Positions 1-6,565 of a stretch of 10,232 nt of DNA are shown here, one piece after another. The translations under genes and the position numbers were made by a program. This DNA is from Prasinococcaceae sp. CCMP 1430 (lineage: Eukaryota; Prasinodermophyta; Palmophyllophyceae; Prasinococcales; Prasinococcaceae): contig RQSC01000003.1 of assembly GCA_013416795.1 (NCBI GenBank), positions 135,318 to 145,549 of the forward strand. The letters run 5' to 3'. Under the pieces are notes generated by a model that worked only from the letters and a program-made list of their open reading frames with translations, did no database searches and was not told the origin of the DNA. Each line of letters opens with the position of its first letter. The stretch's first letter is position 1.

Positions 1-15
1 GCCGGCCACTCGCTG

Positions 16-51
16 GCGCGCGCGGGCGCGCGCGCGCGCGCGCGCGCGCGG
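16..51. repeat. (CG)n alternating dinucleotide tract
   Basis: An almost uninterrupted CG/GC alternation covers 16-50, broken only by an extra G near 25. Perfect alternation of purine and pyrimidine as CpG is the classical Z-DNA-forming sequence. Confidence 0.9.
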
Positions 52-78
52 GCATGTGGGTGGTGGACCGTCCGTGCG

Positions 79-200
79 CGTGTGTATGCCTGCGTACGTA
101 TGTGCTCGTGCATGTGCGTGTGTGTGCGTGTGTGTGCGTGTGTGTGCGTGTGTGTGTGTGCAAGAGTGTACAGTATGCGTGCGAGCTTGTGTGTGTGTGT
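79..200. repeat. (TG)n / TGTGTGCGTG minisatellite
   Basis: This TG-rich tract contains three exact copies of the 10-base unit TGTGTGCGTG at 121-130, 131-140 and 141-150. They are flanked by a degenerate copy at 111-120 and a pure TG run at 151-160. A second short TG run lies at 188-200. The unit length is close to one helical turn. Like the CG tract beside it, the tract alternates purine and pyrimidine. The frame through it would encode Val/Cys repeats and is not a gene. Confidence 0.9.
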
Positions 201-523
201 GAGCGTGACAGAGACAGAGTGGAACCCTCCGGCGCGGAATCATTTCAATGACACGAAATGATATGGAACCCACATGTGAATTATGCGAGGAGGTTGCCGA
301 ATGCGAGGAATCTCAGGCGGGGGGCGCGGCGCCGCACCGTGGGGTCGCGACACACGGATGCGTTTTGATGGGAGGTGTGGCGGTGGTGTGCCCACGGGAG
401 AGCGAATCAAAAGCCGGCGCGGGGCGGGCCCGCGCCGGGCCTCCGGCTCCGGCTCGGGGCCGGTTCCCCGTGCGTGCGCGCGGGAAGAGGGACGGGGAGG
501 CGACAGCGACCGAGAGGGCGGCG

Positions 524-780
524 CGCAGCCTGCCTGTCCGCGCCAGCCAGCCGGCCGGCTGGGCCGGCCGGCCCGGCGGGGGCCGCGACGCGACGGGGGC
601 GGGCGGGGCGCGCCTAGCTAGGAGCTGGCGCAGTCTGTCTGTGGCCGGGCGGGCCTGCGGTGTGCTCCTCCTCGTCTGCCCGTCTGGGCGCCCAAGCCAG
701 CCAGACGCGCGGCGATGCCGTCCGTCCGTGGGCTGGCTGGCTGGCAGGCTGGCTCATCAACTACCAAGCAAGCAAGCGGC
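524..780. repeat. Cluster of tetranucleotide tandem duplications
   Basis: Many different four-base units are tandemly repeated two or three times within about 250 bases. They include CCTG near 529, CCAG near 543, CTAG near 613, TCTG near 633, CCAG near 694, CCGT near 719, GGCT three times at 731-742 and again at 748-754, and AAGC three times near 765-776. The units differ from one another, so this is not one expanded microsatellite. No coding function is visible. Confidence 0.7.
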
Positions 781-1056
781 CGCGCCAGCCCCACACCCAG
801 CCGCCCGCCCGATGGCCCGATCGCCTCTCACTCTCATCAGGCCGCACGCGAACACAACCAGAAATAAACCCTGTTTTTAAGAAACCGCAATGATGCGGGC
901 GGCCGAGACCTTGCCGAGGCCCTCGCGGCGGCGCGCGCGGGCGCGGCCAGCCGCCGCGGCGGCTGCGTGCGGTTTGATGGGGGCGTTCGTTTGATATGGG
1001 ATTCGCATTCGCATCGCGCGCGTTGGGCGCGCGCTGCGTCCCTCGCCCCTCTTCCC

Positions 1057-1083
1057 GGGGGGGGGGGGGGGGGGGGGGGGGGG
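1057..1083 (+). repeat. 27-nt G homopolymer in the eIF3h leader
   Basis: Twenty-seven consecutive G residues start in a CCCGGG context and end 99 bases before the eIF3h ATG, on the sense strand. Such a run can form a G-quadruplex in DNA or in a transcript that includes it. Its exact length is unreliable if homopolymers were poorly resolved during sequencing. Confidence 0.85.
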
Positions 1084-1182
1084 TTCGACACGCGCCCCCG
1101 CCGGGGCGCGCCACATCCCGCTCGTCGGGCGGCGGGTCTCGCGGCGCGCCTCGGGCCGCGCCACCCGCCCCTTCGCGCAGCC

Positions 1183-2446
1183 ATGTCGTACGCCGCCGCG
1201 GCGCACAAGGTGCAGCAGGAGGAGAAGAGCGCCACGGCGGTGCAGATCGATGGGCTCGTCGCGCTCAAGATCGCGCAGCACTGCAAGGACAACATGCCGT
1301 CGCTGGTGACCGGGCAGCTGCTTGGCCTCGACGTGGGCACCACCCTCGAGATCACGCACTGCTTCCCCTTCCCGGTGCGTGCCGCGCCGCGCGCGAGGCC
1401 GCAGCGAGCGCCGAGCGCCGCCGAGCCCCCCGGCTGCGGGCTGCGGCGGCGAAACGCCTGCGTTTGCCCTCAATTTTGGCGGCCGCGCCCTAACAGGCGG
1501 GGGGGCGGTGCGGACACGCGCGCGCTGCGTGTCCGTCTCCCCCCCCCCTCGCATCGCGGCGCGGCGCGGCAGGGCGGTGCGCGCGACCGCCGCGGGAGCT
1601 GACGGGTGCGCCGCGCGCCGCCGGCGCTCGCTGCAGAACCGCGCCGACGACGACGATGCGGACGCGGACGGCGCCAACTACCAGCTGGAGATGATGCGCC
1701 GCCTGCGCGAGGTGGGGATCGACAACAACACCATGGGCTGGTACCAGAGCACGTACATGGGCTCGTACCACACGGTGGAGCTCATCGAGACCTTCCTCAA
1801 CTACCAGGAGAACATCAAGCGCTGCGTGTGCATCATCTACGACCCGGCGCGCTCGCAGCAGGAGGGCACGCTGGCGCTCAAGGCCATCAAGCTCTCGGAT
1901 AAGTTCATGAAGATCTACCGCAAGGGCGACTTCTCCATCGACAAGCTGCGCGAGGGTGGCGTGAAGTGGGACGGCATCTTCGTGGAGATGCCCGTGAGCG
2001 TGCACAACCCGGCGATGGCGACCGCGCTGATGACCGAGATGGAGCCGAACGCCCCCGCCTCGCAGGACGATTTCGACCGCCTGGACCTGTCGTCGGCGCC
2101 GTTCCTCGAGAAGAACCTCGAGTTCCTCGCGGAGTGCCTGGACGACATGTACATGGAGCAGCAGAAGTGGCAGATGTACGAGCGCAACGTCTCGCGGCAG
2201 AAGCAGAACCAGCTTATATGGCTCGACAAGCGGAGGCAGGAGAACGCCTCGCGCCGCGCCAACGGGGAGGAGCCGCTGCCGGAGGAGGACCCGACCAACC
2301 CCATCTTCAGGCCGGTGCCGGAGCCGGGGCGCCTGGATCAGCTGCTGATCTCGAACTCGATCACTAACTACTGCGACCAGACCTCGAGCTTCGCGGGCCT
2401 CACCTACTCGAAGCTCGAACTCATGAAGGCGCTCAAGCGCGAGTAG
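1183..2446 (+). CDS. EIF3H: eIF3 subunit h (two exons, join 1183..1374, 1637..2446)
   Basis: This is subunit h of translation initiation factor 3, a cytosolic complex that loads mRNA onto the 40S ribosome. Splicing 1183-1374 to 1637-2446 gives 333 aa, close to the usual eIF3h length. The MPN domain starts with [11 protein letters not shown] (20-30), continues through LLGLD and [10 protein letters not shown] (46-64), and after the junction with YQLEMM (79-84), [10 protein letters not shown] (98-107) and IIYDPARS (130-137). No JAMM metal-binding His-x-His motif is visible, as expected for the non-catalytic MPN of this subunit. The C-terminal part contains the family segments KRRQEN (262-267) and GEEPLPEED (274-282). 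A short Asp-rich stretch (68-74) opens exon 2. The ATG at 1183 has G at -3 and gives a family-like N-terminus. Both junctions are phase 0, and the two exons lie in different frames, so splicing is required. The gene is convergent with the next gene on the minus strand. Confidence 0.95.
1375..1636 (+). other. Spliceosomal intron of eIF3h
   Basis: The 262-nt phase-0 intron has donor GTGCGT at 1375 and acceptor CTGCAG ending at 1636. CTGAC at 1599-1603 is a good branch-point candidate, with its A 34 nt before the acceptor end. A second candidate, CTAAC, lies near 1490. Retention would run exon 1 into a stop at 1600-1602. Removing the intron joins FPFP to the Asp-rich start of exon 2 and restores the MPN domain. 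It contains the hairpin listed separately. Confidence 0.92.
1499..1548 (+). other. Intronic hairpin framed by G7 and C10 runs
   Basis: CGGACACGC (1511-1519) and GCGTGTCCG (1527-1535) are perfect reverse complements separated by a 7-nt loop. Outside them, seven G residues (1499-1505) face ten C residues (1539-1548), which could extend the stem after a small internal loop. The structure lies between donor and branch point. A function is not shown by the sequence. Confidence 0.6.
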
Positions 2447-2697
2447 AGCGCCCGCACGGAGAGGCCCCGGGGCGGAGAGCGACCGACAGGGGGCGGGACT
2501 GCACGGGGCTCGTCGGGCCGGGACGTAGGCCGCGAGCTCCGCGCGCGCGCTGGGGCGCCTGCGCCGGCGGCGTGGGCGCTGCGCACACAAACCTTAATGA
2601 CACCCAACAGAAAAAGTACTCGGAAGGCCCGGTCGTGCGTGCGCTGCTGTGCAGTCTGAGATATTACGGAATTGGCGCAGCACTGAGCGCGCGCGCC
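2447..2697. other. Convergent 3' intergenic region, eIF3h / DUF1232-like gene
   Basis: This 251-bp stretch separates two stop codons on opposite strands, so it must hold both 3' UTRs and cleavage sites. The composition becomes locally AT-richer around 2580-2625 and 2655-2675. Neither AATAAA nor TGTAA was seen on either strand. No RNA gene or ORF of interest was seen. Confidence 0.5.
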
Positions 2698-3309
2698 TCA
2701 CGAGAGGCCCAACGCCCCCACCACCTCTTCGGCGATGCGCCCTGCGCCACGCGTGACCGCCTCAAAAATGGGCATGAGGTGCGGCTCGACGTGTGCGAGG
2801 TACGGGCGCGCTCGCTCGAGCGCGTCCCCCGCCGCGCGAGCCGCAGGCAGGGTGGCGGTGACGCACGCGGAGTAGAGCTCGTCCACCTGGCGCAGCACTA
2901 CCGCTGCGTACCCCTCCAGCACGCCCGGATCGACCAGGTCGCCGAGGTAGGGTCGCAGCGCCTCTCGCACCGAGGCGCTCCCCGTCCACCAGGCCAGCCA
3001 CATGAGCGCGAGCCCGAACGCGAGCACGCCGCTCGCGAGCATCGTGTCGAGCTTGCCGACAAGCGGCAGCGCGCGCGGGATGATCTTGACCGGCAGCTGT
3101 GTGTACAGCGCGGACACCGCCGCCAGCGCCGCGCCGGTCGCGCCAAGGAAGAGCGGGTCGGCCGCGCGACGCGCCAGCGCGAGCGCGTCGCCGCGAGCGA
3201 GCGCTGCATCGCCGAGCGCGGGCGCATAGGCCTCGAACCACGCGTTCGCGGCGCCGTACATAAGCCACAGCAGGGCCGCCTGCTTGGCAGCTTCCCGCAG
3301 CACGCCCAT
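2698..3309 (-). CDS. Small membrane protein with DUF1232-like motif
   Basis: This 203-aa protein of unknown function has probable membrane segments near residues 11-30, 52-70 and 90-109, followed by an amphipathic C-terminal half (112-203). Residues 67-90 match the spacing of the DUF1232 (YkvA) motif: Y69, P73, I77-P78, P82, G85 and D88. Three positions that are normally acidic are K75, R79 and T89 instead, so this is a diverged relative or a look-alike. The first in-frame ATG is at 3309. The frame continues further upstream, but it starts only with GTG and encodes Arg/Gly-rich low complexity. The gene is divergent from APC2 and convergent with eIF3h. Directly before the start, the sense strand carries an 11-nt G run. 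The coding status is supported by a hydrophobic pattern absent from the overlapping plus-strand frames. The family call is tentative. Confidence 0.7.
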   Translation of the reverse strand: MGVLREAAKQAALLWLMYGAANAWFEAYAPALGDAALARGDALALARRAADPLFLGATGAALAAVSALYTQLPVKIIPRALPLVGKLDTMLASGVLAFGLALMWLAWWTGSASVREALRPYLGDLVDPGVLEGYAAVVLRQVDELYSACVTATLPAARAAGDALERARPYLAHVEPHLMPIFEAVTRGAGRIAEEVVGALGLS

Positions 3310-3579
3310 CGCTCCCCCCCCCCCGCCCCCGTCCCCCTGACCTCCGTCCCGGACCTCTGCCCTCCTGCGCTCCCTGCTGCGCGCTGTGTGCCCCGTGAGT
3401 GCGGCTGGTGCGGACGCGAGTGCGCTGCAGGTGCGCACAAAAACGATTCAAAAAAATCCTTGCGCACGATTAATGAGCGCCCGCGCGAGGCCAGGGCGGC
3501 GCCACCCGCCGCTGACCAGACGGTGCGCGGCGCGCGCGCGGCCTCGAGCCGATGGCGACCAGCGCGGCGCAGCCATCGA
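3310..3579. promoter_or_regulatory. Bidirectional promoter region (DUF1232-like gene / APC2)
   Basis: This 270-bp gap separates two divergent starts and must contain both promoters and leaders. On the minus-strand side it has C tracts (3314-3324, 3326-3330, 3333-3337), which are G tracts in the leader of the membrane-protein gene. The centre (3438-3475) is the most AT-rich patch of the gap. It lies between the palindrome GTGCGCAC (3431-3438) and a related TGCGCAC (3461-3467), and CGATT follows near each copy. No TATA box is evident. ATGs at 3473 and 3552 are out of frame with APC2. Confidence 0.5.
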
Positions 3580-6168
3580 ATGGAGGGCTCCAAGATCGCG
3601 AGCGCCGCGTCGGCGGCCTGGGCCGCGCTGCTCGATTTCGCCGACGGAAATCAGGGCGCAGACGCCGGCGCGGCGGCCGCGTTGGCGCTCGCGCCGCTGG
3701 GGCTGTGCGGTGCGGGCGCCGAGATCGTGCTCGCGCGCGGTACAGATGTGCTACGCGAGGGCGCCATCGCCGCGCTTTGGCGGAGGCTCGCGCCCTTCGA
3801 GGCGCACGCGGCGGCGCTGCGCGCTGCAGCCGAGCGTGGGCGCATCTCCAAGCTGTTGCCGGCCTCCGGCAGTGCCGCCGCGGCCGGTGCCGCATGGGTG
3901 ATGCGTGAGCTGCCCGCGGCGCTGGACGACGTTGCCAGGACCGCCAGGGCGCTGACCGAGCGCGTCGCGGTGATTGAGGCTGCAGCCACCGAGGCGGGTG
4001 CCGGCGACGCCGTGCGAGGCGCCACGGCGCGCGCGCGAGGCACCACGACGCCACTGGTGCTCACGACGGCGCCCCCCGAGTGGATGGAGCTACTCGAGCG
4101 CTACTTCGATTGCCAGCTCGCCCTTTTCAACTCGGAGCGGCGCGCGGACGACGTTGAGGCGGAGACCGAGGACGACGAGGGCGAAGGAGGCGAGGAGGAG
4201 GGCGAGGCCTTCGACGAGGGCGCCACGGGCGGCGGTATGGAGGGCGTCCAGGTCGAGCCGTTGGGCGGCGCCGATGCGGCCGCGCAGCTGAGCGCGACGT
4301 GCGCATCGATGCGCGAGCTTGGGCTCGAGAGCATGTACGAGGCGGCGCTGGGGGCGGCGGTGCATAGGCTCGCGCGCTGTCACCTGCGCCGCGTGGCTGA
4401 GCGCGGCCTGGAGGAGACAGTGGTCCCGAGCGCGCTCTCGGAAATGCGTGAGTGGGCGATGGAGGTGCCCGCGCCATTCATGGCGCTGGCGCTGGGCGCG
4501 AGCACGCCCCTCTCGGACGCGCAGGACTGCGAGCTGCGCCTCGAACAGTGGCGCATGCGACTTGATCTGTACATCGTCGAGCAGACGGGTGAGGTAGTGA
4601 CGTCCCACCTCTTCGACGTGGTGAAGGCGGCGTTGGCGGACGACGCCGACGTCTCCGGGGTGCTCGCGGACCTGAAGGAGTACCTGCGCACGCCGCGCGC
4701 ACACCAGCTGCTGGTGTCGCGCTTTCACACGAGCCTGCGCAAGCGCCTCTTGCACGCGGGTGTGGCCACCGCTGTGATACTGCAAGTGTACGTGTCTACG
4801 ATCAAGGCGATGCGCTCGGTGGATCCGTCGGGCGTGCTGCTCGAAGCCGCAGGCGCGCCCATCCGGGAGTACCTGCGCTCGCGACGAGACACAATCCGCT
4901 GCGTGGTCATGATGCTCACGGACGACGACAGCGGAGGCGACAAAGCCGGCATGGAGAGCCTCCTCGGGGAACTCGAGGGAGAGGAGGGCGCCGTCGACGC
5001 CGAGGAGAGCGACGATGACGATGCAGACGGCTGCTCGCCCGAGGTGGTCGCCGCGGCGACGCGCTGGGAGCCTGAGCCAGTCGAGGCAGAGGCGTGGTCC
5101 TCAGCGCGCGGCGGCAAGCGCACCACTGACATCATCTCGATGCTGGTGGGCATCTACGGCTCGAAAGAGCTCTTCGTGAGCGAGTACCGCGTCATGCTCG
5201 CCGACAGGCTGCTCACACGCGGGGGATATGACACCGACCGCGAGATCCGCACGCTTGAGCTGCTCAAGATGAGATTCGGCGAGGCGAACCTGCACACGTG
5301 CGAGGTCATGCTCAAGGACATCGCCGACTCCAAGCGCATCAATGCCAACGTGCGCGGTGACGCGGGCGCGACCACACCCTACAAGCGCCGCGCGAACCGC
5401 ACGCCTGGCAAGACCGACAACGAGGGCGAGGCCGAGGCCGCTGCTCTCAAGCTGGTGGACGCTACGGTGGTCTCGTCGCTGTTCTGGCCACCTTTCAACG
5501 CAGGCGATGGCGACAAGCTTGCGCTGCCGCCGGCGGTAGAGGCCGGCCTCAAGGCGTACGCCGGCCGCTTCGGCGACCTGCGCGCACCGCGCAAGCTCGA
5601 GTGGCGCCGCGCGCTGGGCTGCGTGACGCTGGAGCTGCACTTCGACGAGAGCGGCCTCGAGCGAGAGTTCACCGTGTCGCCGATGCACGCCACCATCATC
5701 GCCGCATTCGGCGACCGGAAGAGCTGGGGCGCTGAGGAGCTCGCCGCGCGGGTGGGCGTGCCGGTCGCGCTGCTGCGCCGCAAGGCGGTGTACTGGGTGA
5801 ACCAGGGGGTGCTTCTGGAGCGAAGGCAGGGCAATGATCTCATCTTCGAGGCGTCGTCCACCGGGACGGTCTCCAGTGGCCCGGCCACAGCCGGCGCACC
5901 GGCGGGGGAGGAGGAGCCCGAGAGCGCCGTCGCATCGGCCGAGGAGCAGGCGGCTGCCGAGATGGCGGTGTACGAGTCTTACATCACAGGCATGCTCACG
6001 AACTTCGACGAGCTGCCACTGGACCGCATCCACAACATGCTCAAAATGTTCGTGTCGGATCCGCCGTATGACAAGAGTTCCGCCCAGCTTGCGGCATTCA
6101 TGGCCAAGCTCGCCGCGGAGGACAAGATCGAGCACGGCGAGGGCGGGACGTTCAAGCTCAAGAGGTGA
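3580..6168 (+). CDS. APC2: Anaphase-promoting complex subunit 2 (cullin subunit)
   Basis: APC2 is the cullin-like scaffold that, with the RING subunit APC11, forms the catalytic core of the APC/C ubiquitin ligase that drives exit from mitosis. The 862-aa product matches known APC2 lengths. Residues 408-446 contain the segment around SVDPSGVLLEAAGAPIREYL. The cullin homology core follows with DIISMLVGIYGSKELFVSEY (517-536), YDTDREIRTLELLKMRFGE (550-568), CEVMLKDIADSKRIN (574-588) and SLFWPPF (633-639). A winged-helix region lies near 697-756. The C-terminal APC2 domain, which contacts the E2 enzyme in this family, is at about 797-862 and includes YITGMLTNFDELPLDRIHNM (801-820). Acidic low-complexity segments lie at 190-212 and 447-485, and a basic insert with two CDK-type sites lies at 591-612. 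ATG 3580 is the first in-frame ATG; the open frame reaches back to 2572 only through a GTG and across the opposite-strand gene. No intron is needed. Confidence 0.95.
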   Translation: MEGSKIASAASAAWAALLDFADGNQGADAGAAAALALAPLGLCGAGAEIVLARGTDVLREGAIAALWRRLAPFEAHAAALRAAAERGRISKLLPASGSAAAAGAAWVMRELPAALDDVARTARALTERVAVIEAAATEAGAGDAVRGATARARGTTTPLVLTTAPPEWMELLERYFDCQLALFNSERRADDVEAETEDDEGEGGEEEGEAFDEGATGGGMEGVQVEPLGGADAAAQLSATCASMRELGLESMYEAALGAAVHRLARCHLRRVAERGLEETVVPSALSEMREWAMEVPAPFMALALGASTPLSDAQDCELRLEQWRMRLDLYIVEQTGEVVTSHLFDVVKAALADDADVSGVLADLKEYLRTPRAHQLLVSRFHTSLRKRLLHAGVATAVILQVYVSTIKAMRSVDPSGVLLEAAGAPIREYLRSRRDTIRCVVMMLTDDDSGGDKAGMESLLGELEGEEGAVDAEESDDDDADGCSPEVVAAATRWEPEPVEAEAWSSARGGKRTTDIISMLVGIYGSKELFVSEYRVMLADRLLTRGGYDTDREIRTLELLKMRFGEANLHTCEVMLKDIADSKRINANVRGDAGATTPYKRRANRTPGKTDNEGEAEAAALKLVDATVVSSLFWPPFNAGDGDKLALPPAVEAGLKAYAGRFGDLRAPRKLEWRRALGCVTLELHFDESGLEREFTVSPMHATIIAAFGDRKSWGAEELAARVGVPVALLRRKAVYWVNQGVLLERRQGNDLIFEASSTGTVSSGPATAGAPAGEEEPESAVASAEEQAAAEMAVYESYITGMLTNFDELPLDRIHNMLKMFVSDPPYDKSSAQLAAFMAKLAAEDKIEHGEGGTFKLKR

Positions 6169-6294
6169 TCGCGGTCCGGATGCGCGGGGGGCGAGGCCGA
6201 GGCCGAGGCGCGGGCAAACGCGGCGCTGTCTAAGTTCCATCGGTTGTGCGCGAGTGCCTCCGCGCTCGGCGCGCCGCGCCGCAGCCAGAGAGCG

Positions 6295-6319
6295 CCCACA
6301 CCCACACCCCCACCCACCC
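6295..6319 (-). other. G-quadruplex motif on the minus strand
   Basis: Five C tracts (6295-6297, 6301-6303, 6307-6311, 6313-6315, 6317-6319) are separated by one or three bases. The minus strand therefore reads as a canonical short-loop quadruplex motif, and the plus strand is a potential i-motif. Confidence 0.7.
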
Positions 6320-6479
6320 ACACGCTCAGGCGCGCCGCTCGGTCTCGCCCTCGAGCTCGTGCCCGACATCGATCGATGCGTGCTGCTTCGGGGCGCCCCC
6401 CCTCCCCTCCCCCCTGCTCCGGAAGTAGGGATTCGTTTGGGCGCGAAGTATCGATTCGGCGGGTGCATTTTCATTGGAG

Positions 6480-6500
6480 TTTCGAACGCGCGCTTCGAAA
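6480..6500. repeat. 7-bp inverted repeat in the PIF1 leader
   Basis: TTTCGAA (6480-6486) and TTCGAAA (6494-6500) are reverse complements around a CGCGCGC spacer. The repeat lies next to the second GGCGCGAA octamer. It could be a dimeric protein site or a cruciform; the sequence does not say which. Confidence 0.55.
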
Positions 6501-6533
6501 AAGGCGCGAATGGGCGCTGAGGCGCGATCGTGT

Positions 6534-6550
6534 GGGTGGGTGGGGTGGGG
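6534..6550 (+). other. Canonical single-T-loop G-quadruplex motif
   Basis: The sequence is GGGTGGGTGGGGTGGGG: four G tracts of three or four joined by single T loops. This is among the most stable intramolecular quadruplex arrangements known. It sits on the sense strand of the PIF1 leader, just before the long G run. Confidence 0.85.
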
Positions 6551-6563
6551 TGTGGTGGGCGCC

Positions 6564-6565
<2 letters not shown>

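Larger units (their letters stand above)
1..1182. other. Gene-free upstream region of eIF3h
   Basis: No credible gene was found in this stretch. The open frames here encode Arg/Gly/Pro-rich low-complexity peptides with no recognisable domain, and base composition swings sharply along it (AT-richer near 240-300, extreme GC afterwards). It contains the CG and TG microsatellites, clusters of four-base tandem duplications, perfect palindromes at 547-562 and 948-965, and a G homopolymer ending 99 bases before the eIF3h start. An AATAAA hexamer at 863-868 could be the polyadenylation signal of an unseen transcript, but no reading frame upstream supports one. The proximal part presumably contains the eIF3h promoter and leader. 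No TATA box is evident. Confidence 0.6.

Noticed and set aside
54-251. 65-codon Val/Cys-rich frame
   Set aside because: It is a direct translation of the TG minisatellite.
863-868. AATAAA polyadenylation signal
   Set aside because: No gene on the plus strand ends nearby, so the hexamer is most likely chance. It is mentioned only in the region description.
248-880. 210-codon frame upstream of eIF3h
   Set aside because: It has no domain, low-complexity Arg/Ala/Pro composition, and passes through palindromes and tetranucleotide repeats. Nothing supports translation.
1490-2590. 366-codon minus-strand frame over eIF3h
   Set aside because: It is a mirror of the eIF3h coding sequence with Arg/Leu/Val-rich shadow composition and no domain.
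3310-3438. 43-residue N-terminal extension of the DUF1232-like protein
   Set aside because: It starts with GTG, encodes Arg and a Gly run from the G tract, and has no signal or domain. The ATG at 3309 begins the plausible protein.
2572-3579. 336-residue N-terminal extension of APC2
   Set aside because: It begins with GTG, has no in-frame ATG, is Arg-rich low complexity, and overlaps the opposite-strand membrane-protein gene. The frame is open only because stops are rare in GC-rich DNA.
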